A stretch of 6,168 nucleotides of DNA from Microcaldota archaeon. GTDB taxonomy: Archaea; Micrarchaeota; Micrarchaeia; Micrarchaeales; CABMGC01. The notes below the pieces were generated by a model that did not search any database, was not told the origin of the DNA, and saw only the letters and a list, made by a program, of their open reading frames with translations. The stretch is taken from positions 1-6,168 of the forward strand of contig JAJYFQ010000048.1 in assembly GCA_021785375.1 (NCBI GenBank), written 5' to 3'. The translations under genes were made by a program, and so were the position numbers. Positions 1 through 6,015 of this stretch are shown in pieces. How positions within the stretch are numbered: the first letter of the stretch is position 1; each line of letters opens with the position of its first letter.

Positions 1-941
1 TTCTTCTGACTATGGGAGAGTTCCCAGTAGGTGGCTATAGACATAAATGGGCCGAGTTCGAATAAGCCCGTCCCAACAATCTCTGGAACGCCAGTATCTG
101 GGTCTCCCTTCACTATGATCGGGGAATCCAACGGACCCGAATGGATCTTGGCGGGGTAGATCATCAGATGGTTCTGCAACGGATCGAACTCGTAATACGG
201 TACGATCCTGTAGCCCTGTCTATCGGCATCTATGTTTTTGGACTTTCCTTTTGAGATCCTCCTTCTTCCCTGACGGCTGCTTCTAATTATGTTATCATAA
301 AAACCCGTTGGGCCGATAGGCTCTAGCATTACCATATCTTTCCCTACCTGCATTACAGTATCTCCCCCTACAGACCCAATAGATCTGTTAACCCCTTCCC
401 TAAAAACTGACCTGATAGATTGTATGGGATACCAGAAAAGAAATTTGTCAGTAGACTCTATCACTACGCCTCTCACATGGGGTCTCAGAACTTCCGAGAA
501 TACCGCCACATCATTCCGTTCCCGCGCCTCAAACTCCCTCATCTCTTCCCTGGTGGAAGGCATAGAGAGGTCGTGCGATATCGGTTTTACGGTTATGAAA
601 CATTGCGCCTCGATCCCCCCTTGGAGCGTTATAGTCTTTAATAGGACCGGAATAAAGTCTTCTGTCCATATACTGAAAGTGCGTTCCCTAGATACTATCT
701 CGCTGCTATCCAACCGTGCATACTCCAGGCAATTAAATGTAACAGCCATTAATCCCTTGTTGAATTCCTGTTCGGTAACAATCCTGCGTCCCTCAAAACC
801 AAATTGCCACCAACACACATCTTTCTTGTCGATGAGTCCGACCTCCTCTAACCTTGTAAGCATGTCCGCATCAACATGTCGCAATAATGGCTTCAGACGG
901 GCTTCTGTCTGGCCACCATCCGTCACCACTTTTCCTCGCAT
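1..941 (-). CDS. Unidentified protein, C-terminus beyond the left edge
   Basis: This minus-strand frame is open from its start to base 1, giving 313 complete codons plus two bases. I do not recognise the family. The product looks soluble, with no signal peptide or membrane segment. It has a charged, helical-looking N-terminus (about residues 12-65, with LKPLL and RLEEVGLIDKK), a mixed alpha/beta-looking middle (WTEDFIPVL near 92-100, KFLFWYPIQSI near 166-176), a very basic stretch at about 220-235 (RSSRQGRRR, KGKSK), and a Pro/Gly-rich part near the edge. Two in-frame ATGs exist, at 959 and 941. The TATA box at 973-980 predicts transcription starting near 950, downstream of the first ATG, so 941 is preferred; starting at 959 would add six residues (MCYAVS). 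No good Shine-Dalgarno precedes either. GC content by eye is below that of the ATPase gene. An opposite-strand frame over the same DNA is Ser-rich and looks like a shadow. Confidence is high that it is coding and nil for function. Confidence 0.75.
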   Translation of the reverse strand, partial: MRGKVVTDGGQTEARLKPLLRHVDADMLTRLEEVGLIDKKDVCWWQFGFEGRRIVTEQEFNKGLMAVTFNCLEYARLDSSEIVSRERTFSIWTEDFIPVLLKTITLQGGIEAQCFITVKPISHDLSMPSTREEMREFEARERNDVAVFSEVLRPHVRGVVIESTDKFLFWYPIQSIRSVFREGVNRSIGSVGGDTVMQVGKDMVMLEPIGPTGFYDNIIRSSRQGRRRISKGKSKNIDADRQGYRIVPYYEFDPLQNHLMIYPAKIHSGPLDSPIIVKGDPDTGVPEIVGTGLFELGPFMSIATYWELSHSQK

Positions 942-972
942 AGAAACCGCATAACACATCTGGAATTTATGG

Positions 973-986
973 TATTTATACTTTCC
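973..986 (-). promoter_or_regulatory. BRE/TATA promoter of the left-edge gene
   Basis: On the minus strand the sequence reads GGAAAG followed by TATAAATA, a good archaeal BRE plus TATA box. The TATA box is 973-980 and the purine-rich BRE is 981-986. The usual distance of about 26 bp from box centre to start site predicts transcription beginning near base 950. That gives a leader of about 9 nt before the ATG at 941. It lies in the 74-92 bp gap after the hydrolase stop codon, so the left-edge gene probably has its own promoter rather than depending on the upstream operon. Confidence 0.6.
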
Positions 987-1033
987 TTGGGAAAACCGGG
1001 GTCATAAGACCAGACGTATCGCTTTTAAGTACG

Positions 1034-1636
1034 TTAATCTGTAGGCAGATCCTGGTTGCCACTCTTCATCATCTTCTCTATCTCGTTCAGCGCTGCGTGG
1101 AGTTCCTTGTACCCGTCCCTTGTCCTGAAGTGACCCGCCCCTGGGATTACTATCACCCTGGAGCCGAGCTTCTCCTTGAAGACCTCGGAATCTGATACGT
1201 CTATGTAAGGATCGTTGTCAGATGATATCGAGACAAAGACCCTGCAATGCGCCCGTGCCCCCTTCCAGTCTATCGGTGTCTCAATCCAAGGCGCCAGAAC
1301 ATTCCTTCCCTTATAATCGAGCGAGCCTTCTATTATCTTGACGAAAGGTGCGACGAGTAGAGTGCCGCCGATCGCATCATCACCTGCCAGCTGCGCCAGA
1401 TATCTCACAATGGCCTGGCAGCCCATGCTGTGGCCTATTAGATAGGTCTCTTCATCAGGCTTCCCGATCTCGGACGAGAGACAGGAGACCCACCCACCGA
1501 TTGTTGGAGCCTTGGTATTGGGCATAGCTGGCGCCTTGACCCAGAACCCCTTTGACTCAAGCACGCCCTTCAGCCAGGGTATGAAGTCGCTCTCAGGAGT
1601 TGCTCCCCATCCGTGCACTATGAATACCCTTTTCAC
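1034..1636 (-). CDS. RBBP9/YdeN-like small alpha/beta hydrolase
   Basis: A 200-residue single-domain serine hydrolase of the RBBP9/YdeN (DUF452-like/COG3545) type, probably cytoplasmic. Strand beta-1 and the oxyanion region are seen as VFIVHGWG (residues 4-11). The nucleophile elbow is GHSMGC, with Ser70. The acidic residue is probably Asp142 in SDNDPYI, and the catalytic His is His169 in AGHF, so the triad is complete. Conserved Trp residues follow the HG motif, as in the family. The physiological substrate cannot be told from the sequence; family members are esterase-like with poorly known substrates. The start codon is GTG at 1636 and overlaps the methyltransferase stop by four bases (GTGA). 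An AGGAGG site lies 5 nt upstream, inside the end of the methyltransferase gene, so initiation is well supported and probably coupled to the upstream gene. It is the last gene of the cluster, ending in TAA. Confidence 0.88.
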   Translation of the reverse strand: MKRVFIVHGWGATPESDFIPWLKGVLESKGFWVKAPAMPNTKAPTIGGWVSCLSSEIGKPDEETYLIGHSMGCQAIVRYLAQLAGDDAIGGTLLVAPFVKIIEGSLDYKGRNVLAPWIETPIDWKGARAHCRVFVSISSDNDPYIDVSDSEVFKEKLGSRVIVIPGAGHFRTRDGYKELHAALNEIEKMMKSGNQDLPTD

Positions 1637-2295
1637 GATCTCCTCCTTGCGATAACTGAATATCCATGGTAGTGCCCTTGGTTTGTATGAATCCCGATTA
1701 TCTTATATCCCTTAAGAAACTGCAACAGCTCCATTCTATCTGGCGAGTGGTGTGGAACCCCTTTCTCAGGTCCGGACAAAGGCACATAAGTGCGCGATTC
1801 TATCCATTTATGCGTCACTGGTTTCCCTTGCTCCTTCCATTCCTTCTCAACCTCTTGTGAGTTCTCATATGCAGGGATCTGCAGGAACAGGAGCCCGTCA
1901 GTCTTAATCACCCTGTTGATCTCCTTCAGTATCCTTTTGAACTTACGGGAGGTGGTGTGATGTATCGACCGCGTAGCCAGAATCAGGTCAAACTGCTTGC
2001 CTTTATAGGGTAGTCTTTTTGTGATGTCACCTAACTTGAGTTCGGCGGATAGCCCAAGTTTTGCAAGGCCATTATGGAGCTGGTCTAGAACCACTTTATA
2101 GCTGTCTATCCCACACACATGGTGTCCTCTCCTGGCGAAGTAGATTACGTGCCTGCCATGGCCGCATCCGATGTCAAGAACTCTTGAATTAGGTTCGAGC
2201 ATCTTACTTATCGAGGGGATCTCTGGTTCTACCTTGTAACCCTTCTTCTTGTACCAACTGCTCCAGTTAGGCATATTATACGCTTTTCCCATCAT
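1633..2295 (-). CDS. Class I SAM-dependent methyltransferase
   Basis: A 220-residue protein with a Rossmann-type methyltransferase fold. Motif I, the SAM-binding glycine-rich loop, is VLDIGCGHGRH (residues 39-49). The acidic residue ending beta-2 that would hold the ribose is Asp64 in GIDSY. Motif II is LGDITKRLPY (88-97). The beta-4 motif is FDLILATRSIHH (102-113), and INRVIKTDGLLFLQIP (126-141) forms the following helix and beta-5. The C-terminal part (about 160-220) is rich in His and aromatic residues. This general layout is shared by TehB/UbiE-like small-molecule methyltransferases (Methyltransf_11/25), so the substrate cannot be assigned. Tandem ATGs occur at 2295 and 2292; an AAGGA site lies 3 nt from the first and 6 nt from the second, so 2292 may be the real start. 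It follows the zinc-finger membrane gene by 21 nt and overlaps the hydrolase start by 4 nt. Confidence 0.88.
   Translation of the reverse strand: MMGKAYNMPNWSSWYKKKGYKVEPEIPSISKMLEPNSRVLDIGCGHGRHVIYFARRGHHVCGIDSYKVVLDQLHNGLAKLGLSAELKLGDITKRLPYKGKQFDLILATRSIHHTTSRKFKRILKEINRVIKTDGLLFLQIPAYENSQEVEKEWKEQGKPVTHKWIESRTYVPLSGPEKGVPHHSPDRMELLQFLKGYKIIGIHTNQGHYHGYSVIARRRS
1637..1650 (-). promoter_or_regulatory. Shine-Dalgarno site for the hydrolase, inside the methyltransferase gene
   Basis: On the minus strand the sequence is AAGGAGGAGATC followed by the GTG start at 1636. The AGGAGG core is about 5 nt from the start. These bases also encode the final Arg-Arg-Arg-Ser of the methyltransferase. The site settles the non-ATG start of the hydrolase and shows that internal genes of this operon use SD-dependent initiation. 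Confidence 0.7.
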
Positions 2296-2316
2296 GAATC
2301 CTTGTGGCCTAACGCG

Positions 2317-3222
2317 TCAGAACACTTCGGGCCTTGGCCAGTTGATGTCATTCGGCTGGATCTCCTGCTCCGTTACCTCCATCGCAGATGCGCTCATCCT
2401 GCTGTACATCAGAGCCGCAAGTCCGGCCAGCTCTACAGCTGTTACGAGTAGGAAGTAGTCGGTGCCTGTATTGAAGTACTGGTAGCTCAGCGCTATAAGC
2501 GAGAGCACTCCCACAACAAGGCCGGGATAGAACCCGAGCCTTGGCTTCGAGAGAAGAAGCAGTCCGAAGACGATGTTGAAGAACATTATGGAGAGGTTTA
2601 CCGCCTGGTACGGATAGGTTGACAGGAACGTGGTAACCAGGTAGGAGATTCCATTCGAGGCAATCGTGCCCACGAAGAAGACCAGCGTAGGGTAAATGAA
2701 GAATGCAAGGACCAAGGCACCGGCGATCAGCACGATGCCTGCAATGTGGCTGAACGACGTGTTCCCGTAGGACGGCGCCGACGTTCCCGCCGAGATGTTA
2801 TCTATGTCCTCCAAGCAGTAGTAGCCCTGCCCATACTTTACCAGGTCGGCATAGCAGAAGGGCCTCTTGCAATAGTCGCAGAGTGCGTAGGCCGGACGCC
2901 ACGGGTGTGTCGTACACTTCATGCTGCTTATATCAACCGTCTGCTGCACGGAAGGAACCTCCTTTGCGCCCTTCACTGCGGAGGGCGCTGCCTCCTCCCT
3001 GGCCTGTGTCGCAGCAGCAGGCCTGGCCGGCTCGGGAGCCGGAACCGGCTCGCGCTGAGCCTGAATAGGTTGTTCCCTCGGAGGGGCAGGAAGCTCAAGT
3101 TCTTGAGCAGGAGCAGTAAGCAGCTCTCGCTTCTTGCTATTGGAACGGCTCTGGGTAGCGCCAGTGCTCATTCCGCGTCTCTTGAAGATTAAGAGATCAT
3201 CAGAGTCTGGCGCCAATAACAA
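2317..3222 (-). CDS. B-box-like zinc-finger membrane protein
   Basis: An approximately 300-residue protein in three parts. Residues 1-100 are a hydrophilic N-terminus that becomes a Pro/Ala/Glu-rich linker (about 37-92). Residues 103-139 form a compact metal-binding motif: C103-x2-H106, C115-x2-C118, C123-x2-D126 and C136-x2-D139, resembling the prokaryotic B-box-like finger (C-x2-HP, C-x2-C-x-R-x-x-C, YYC). Residues about 158-276 are strongly hydrophobic and probably hold four membrane segments (about 159-187, 207-226, 232-249, 255-275), followed by a short polar tail. No signal peptide is seen, so the finger is probably cytoplasmic. The function is unknown; protein or RNA binding by the finger is only an inference. 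The start is uncertain: TTG at 3222, TTG at 3216 (8 nt from GAGGGGG, the best SD spacing), or ATG at 3171. The gene starts just after the S26e stop, so the two are almost certainly cotranscribed. Confidence 0.8.
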   Translation of the reverse strand: MLLAPDSDDLLIFKRRGMSTGATQSRSNSKKRELLTAPAQELELPAPPREQPIQAQREPVPAPEPARPAAATQAREEAAPSAVKGAKEVPSVQQTVDISSMKCTTHPWRPAYALCDYCKRPFCYADLVKYGQGYYCLEDIDNISAGTSAPSYGNTSFSHIAGIVLIAGALVLAFFIYPTLVFFVGTIASNGISYLVTTFLSTYPYQAVNLSIMFFNIVFGLLLLSKPRLGFYPGLVVGVLSLIALSYQYFNTGTDYFLLVTAVELAGLAALMYSRMSASAMEVTEQEIQPNDINWPRPEVF

Positions 3223-3224
3223 AA

Positions 3225-3231
3225 CCCCCTC
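3225..3231 (-). promoter_or_regulatory. Shine-Dalgarno site for the zinc-finger membrane gene
   Basis: GAGGGGG on the minus strand overlaps the last two bases of the S26e TGA stop. It is 2 nt from the TTG at 3222 and 8 nt from the in-frame TTG at 3216. The second distance is more usual, so this site favours a TTG start at 3216 over the ATG at 3171, which has only weak purine-rich sequence before it. Confidence 0.5.
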
Positions 3232-3475
3232 AGTACTTTGAGTATAAACCCCTAGCTGCCGCTCTCTGGGCCTGTTGCTTCTTCTTCTCGAATATCCCCC
3301 TGTGCTTCGCGCAGCTTATGCAGTAGTACACCTTGCGTGAGGTGAAGAACCTTATGTTTCCTTCGTTAGCCTCGGTTCCGAGGTTTATTCTCTTCTCCTC
3401 TGTGACCGCCTTGTTCCTTGGTACCATCCTGCCGCAGTTGTCGCAATGCACTGGTGGTTCTCGTCCTCTCATCAT
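3230..3475 (-). CDS. rps26e: Small ribosomal subunit protein eS26 (S26e)
   Basis: An 81-residue ribosomal protein S26e, a small-subunit protein that in eukaryotes sits near the mRNA exit channel. The diagnostic pattern is visible: VHCDNCGRMVPRNKAV (residues 9-24) carries the first zinc pair, Cys11 and Cys14. YYCISCAKHRGIF (50-62) carries the second pair, Cys52 and Cys55. A basic tail follows (KKKQQAQRAAARG). It is shorter than the roughly 115-residue eukaryotic protein. It lacks the basic Lys/Arg/Gly-rich N-terminal extension usual in the family, and a TAG codon sits in frame directly before the first ATG, so this absence is not a start-calling error. Tandem ATGs at 3475 and 3472 are possible starts; a GGTG site lies 3 and 6 nt away, favouring 3472. 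It is the first gene of the minus-strand cluster, with a TATA box at about 3517-3525. Confidence 0.93.
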   Translation of the reverse strand: MMRGREPPVHCDNCGRMVPRNKAVTEEKRINLGTEANEGNIRFFTSRKVYYCISCAKHRGIFEKKKQQAQRAAARGLYSKY

Positions 3476-3515
3476 CTACACCGTGTTTGGTCTGAATTCA
3501 ATATGAGGCATATCA

Positions 3516-3527
3516 GTATATATATCC
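3516..3527 (-). promoter_or_regulatory. TATA box of the S26e operon
   Basis: The minus strand reads GGATATATATAC, a strong TATA-like sequence centred near 3521. At the usual distance of about 26 bp, transcription would begin near 3495. That leaves a leader of about 20 nt, which includes the GGTG Shine-Dalgarno-like site at 3479-3482. The box starts only about 10 bases after the ATPase stop codon, with no terminator visible between, so read-through from the ATPase gene may add to expression. Confidence 0.6.
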
Positions 3528-3536
3528 ATCTGGACG

Positions 3537-5942
3537 TCAATGACGGTGTGTTGACTGGCCCTTCTTCCTGAAATGCCTAAGCGCGGCAAGCTTTACCGTG
3601 TCATTCACGAATAGGAATGCAACGGCCAAGGCCAGGGTAAGCAGTATCGGTTCGGCCCCTATTCGCTGTATGACTATCCCGTAGTACGAGAGCAGGACCC
3701 CTATGGCTATGCCGATAAGCGATGAGATTACGAGTGCGTTGCTCGGCCTCGACTTCCAGAAGAAGCGCTTCTCCCTCAGATTGAAGACTGTTGCCTTGTC
3801 TGTCACATTGAGCATCAGGAATACCAGGGTCTGGAACCCCGCCGCGGTGAGCCCGAAGAGCCCGAATCCTATCGGAATGAAGAGCAGGGCCTCAAGCATG
3901 AGTGCGATGCCCATTATCCCAGAGACATAGACCATCGACCTTGTGTTCCACACATCCGGCCTTGTCGAGAATCCAGTATTGTCAGTGGAGATGGAGATGT
4001 TGACTATGTCATTCGTGAAGATGAGCAGTATGAGGAGAAAGGGAGTTATCGGGACCATATTGAAAGCTATGAAGGTGATGCCGACGAATCCCACGATCTG
4101 GAAGACCTTCGCCACCTTTACCATCGTGTACGTAGCCATCCGCTCGAAGATCCTCCTGCTCTCCTTCACGGCATTGACTAGAACCCTGAGCCCTCCCCTC
4201 GTTAGGACGAGAGCCGCAGCGCTCTTCGCCACATCAGTGGCATTGGATACGGCTATCCCTACCTCGGCCTGCTTGAGCGCGGGAGCATCATTGACCCCGT
4301 CTCCCGTCATCCCGACTATCAGGTTCCTCTTCTGGAGTGCACTGACTATGGTGTACTTATCTTCAGGGTATATGTTGGCGAACCCTCCAGACTCGGTTAT
4401 CTTCTCGTCAAGGTTGGGGCCCCATGGCAGGGCCTTGTTCATGCTTATTATGCTGCCGCTGATCCCGACCTCCCTGGCGATCTGGTTGGCAACAGCCACG
4501 TTGTCTCCGGTAAGCATCTTTATGGAGACGCCGAGGCCGTGAAGCTCTCGTATCAGCGCGTGAGCATCCGGCCTGGGAGGATCGTACAGCGCTATGAGCC
4601 CTATTATGAGCCACCTCCCTCCGCTCGGCCGTATCGCTACTGCTATGGTCCTGAACCCGTGCTTGGCGAACGAGTCAACATCCTCATTGATCAACTTCAT
4701 GTCGTGCCGCGATGGGCGCGCGAGCTTGACCATCGGCAAGACTGAGCCCTTCATGACCTCGTAAGTGTCCCTGTTCTCTATCAGCGCGTATGTCCTCTTC
4801 GTCATCGGATCGAAGGGTGTGAACTGGATCTGACGGCCGGGCCTTATCCCATGGCTCTTTGCATAGTAGAGAACCGCATCGTCGATCGGGTCGCTGTCCT
4901 CCTTCCTTGATGCTTCAGCGGCATGCTTGAGTACAAGGTTGGTGCTTCCGCGTATTGCGACCACGTACTTCACCGTTATCCTGTTCTGCGTCAGGGTTCC
5001 GGTCTTGTCAACGCAGAGAACGCTCATCACGGCAGTATTCTCTACGGCCTCAAGCTTCGTAACCAGGATTGACTTCCTGGCGAGTTTCTCGGTACCAAGC
5101 GCCATTGCTACAGTGAACGCGGCAGAGAGGGCAACCGGAACAGACGCTATGAAGATGACCAGGAGGAATGGCAGCATCACTCCAAGGCCAAGGTGCAGAT
5201 TGAAGAACCCATAGAGAAACATTATCGCAACAACCACCGCGTCTCCGGCAACGAGGTACTTCACAAAGCCCATTATCACTTCTTCAAGATGCGATCTCGG
5301 CTTCGCCTGGCTTACCAGCTCGGCGGTCTTTCCGTACTTTGTGCGCACCCCTGTGTTACTGACCAGGCACGTTGCCTCGCCTTTTCGGATGATGCTTGCC
5401 TGATATACCTGGTCTCCCTCAGCCTTTTCTATCGGCATAGACTCCCCGGTGAGCACGGATTCGTCGACCTCGAGAAGGTCGCTCTCGAATACTATTGCAT
5501 CGGCAGGCACTATGTCCCCGAGCCTGACACGGATCACGTCACCCGGCACAAGGGTATCGGCATTGACAATTCCCCAGTGTTTGTCTCTGATGGCCTTGGC
5601 CTTTGGGGCGAGCATGCTCCTGAGCGCCCTCACTGAATTGTCTGCGCGGTACTCTTCGAAGAACCCGATGATCGCATTGAAGACAAGAAGTGCCGTTACT
5701 ATGTAGAAGTCAGCCATGTGGCCGAGGGCATAGGAGAGAACCACGACCAGCCAGAGGAGAAGCTGCACGGGCCCATAGAACTTCCTGGCAAATAGGAGCG
5801 CACGGTTTTCGCGTTTCTCGGGCAGCTTATTGTATCCGAACCGTGACAGGCGTTCCGTGGCGTCGCCACTGCTCAGCCCCTCCCTTCTGGATCCGGTTTC
5901 GCGAAATGCCTCGTTTACTCTCTGCGCTCCCCTGCCCGCCAT
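3537..5942 (-). CDS. P-type plasma-membrane H+-ATPase, type IIIA
   Basis: An 801-residue P-type ATPase that should pump protons out of the cell using ATP. The parts appear in order: cation-ATPase N-terminus (about 10-55), M1-M2 (about 58-95), actuator domain with LTGES (164-168), and M3-M4 with SVPVAL (267-272). Next come the phosphorylation motif DKTGTLT with Asp312, the nucleotide-binding domain with KGS (398-400), MLTGDN (476-481), GDGVNDAP (547-554), and M5-M10 (about 605-781). Type IIIA assignment rests on resemblance to plant/fungal and archaeal proton pumps. Asn89 in M2 (FNAIIGFFEE) and Asp645 in M6 (FTNDIVNISIS) line up by eye with AHA2 Asn106 and Asp684, the proton-binding pair. The length is close to that of archaeal homologues, and the plant C-terminal autoinhibitory domain is absent. 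ATG 5942 is supported by a TATA box centred about 26 bp upstream, implying a leaderless mRNA. Another cation (Na+ or K+) is not excluded but is less likely. Confidence 0.92.
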   Translation of the reverse strand: MAGRGAQRVNEAFRETGSRREGLSSGDATERLSRFGYNKLPEKRENRALLFARKFYGPVQLLLWLVVVLSYALGHMADFYIVTALLVFNAIIGFFEEYRADNSVRALRSMLAPKAKAIRDKHWGIVNADTLVPGDVIRVRLGDIVPADAIVFESDLLEVDESVLTGESMPIEKAEGDQVYQASIIRKGEATCLVSNTGVRTKYGKTAELVSQAKPRSHLEEVIMGFVKYLVAGDAVVVAIMFLYGFFNLHLGLGVMLPFLLVIFIASVPVALSAAFTVAMALGTEKLARKSILVTKLEAVENTAVMSVLCVDKTGTLTQNRITVKYVVAIRGSTNLVLKHAAEASRKEDSDPIDDAVLYYAKSHGIRPGRQIQFTPFDPMTKRTYALIENRDTYEVMKGSVLPMVKLARPSRHDMKLINEDVDSFAKHGFRTIAVAIRPSGGRWLIIGLIALYDPPRPDAHALIRELHGLGVSIKMLTGDNVAVANQIAREVGISGSIISMNKALPWGPNLDEKITESGGFANIYPEDKYTIVSALQKRNLIVGMTGDGVNDAPALKQAEVGIAVSNATDVAKSAAALVLTRGGLRVLVNAVKESRRIFERMATYTMVKVAKVFQIVGFVGITFIAFNMVPITPFLLILLIFTNDIVNISISTDNTGFSTRPDVWNTRSMVYVSGIMGIALMLEALLFIPIGFGLFGLTAAGFQTLVFLMLNVTDKATVFNLREKRFFWKSRPSNALVISSLIGIAIGVLLSYYGIVIQRIGAEPILLTLALAVAFLFVNDTVKLAALRHFRKKGQSTHRH

Positions 5943-5963
5943 CGATCTCGTTACGCATGTGGA

Positions 5964-5973
5964 CTATAAAAAG
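5964..5973 (-). promoter_or_regulatory. TATA box of the H+-ATPase gene
   Basis: The minus strand reads CTTTTTATAG, centred near 5968. The centre is 26 bp from the A of the ATPase ATG at 5942, the normal distance from an archaeal TATA box to the transcription start. The mRNA is therefore predicted to start at or within a base or two of the start codon. No Shine-Dalgarno is present before this ATG, which agrees with leaderless initiation. Confidence 0.6.
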
Positions 5974-5988
5974 CCAAACTATGCCAAA
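5973..5988. repeat. GCCAAA-N4-GCCAAA direct repeat, candidate operator
   Basis: Two exact copies of GCCAAA lie at 5973-5978 and 5983-5988, with a 10-bp period, so both fall on the same face of the helix. They occupy the interval between the two divergent TATA boxes and cover the expected BRE positions of both promoters. A protein bound here could block or stabilise TFB/TBP binding on both sides. The binding protein is unknown; the adjacent HTH regulator is the obvious candidate by position only. Confidence 0.4.
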
Positions 5989-5994
5989 TAAATA
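5986..5994 (+). promoter_or_regulatory. TATA-like box of the HTH regulator gene
   Basis: AAATAAATA is centred at 5990, 26 bp before the ATG at 6016. This again predicts a leaderless transcript. An alternative plus-strand box, CTATAAAAAG at 5964-5973, is 48 bp upstream and would give a leader of about 22 nt; the nearer box fits better with the lack of a Shine-Dalgarno site. Confidence 0.5.
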
Positions 5995-6015
5995 CCTTAT
6001 TCTGCAGATACAATC

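Noticed and set aside
950..952. ATG at 952 on the minus strand, close to the predicted transcription start
   Set aside because: It is out of frame with the long gene and reaches a stop after nine codons, so it is not a plausible start for that gene.
424..954. Plus-strand open frame of 176 codons
   Set aside because: The product is Ser-rich and low in family-like features. It lies opposite a longer minus-strand frame that is open to the edge and has a good promoter, so it is read as an antisense shadow.
960..1033. Possible terminator after the hydrolase stop codon
   Set aside because: No stable hairpin and no run of Ts on the minus strand after the TAA at 1034; CTTAAAAG alone is not enough.
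2746..3192. Plus-strand frames opposite the zinc-finger membrane gene
   Set aside because: They are Arg/Leu/Pro-rich translations of the complement of the finger and the Pro/Ala-rich linker; the minus strand holds a coherent finger and membrane segments.
3476..3536. Possible terminator between the ATPase and S26e genes
   Set aside because: No T-tract on the minus strand; the AT-rich segment is better explained as the S26e TATA box.
3943..4542. Plus-strand open frame of 199 codons inside the ATPase gene
   Set aside because: The minus strand there encodes the highly conserved hinge motif GDGVNDAP and the M5-M6 region, so the plus frame is a shadow.
5193..5636. Plus-strand frames opposite the ATPase actuator region
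   Set aside because: The minus strand encodes the conserved TGES loop and M2-M3; no promoter or ribosome site supports the plus frames.
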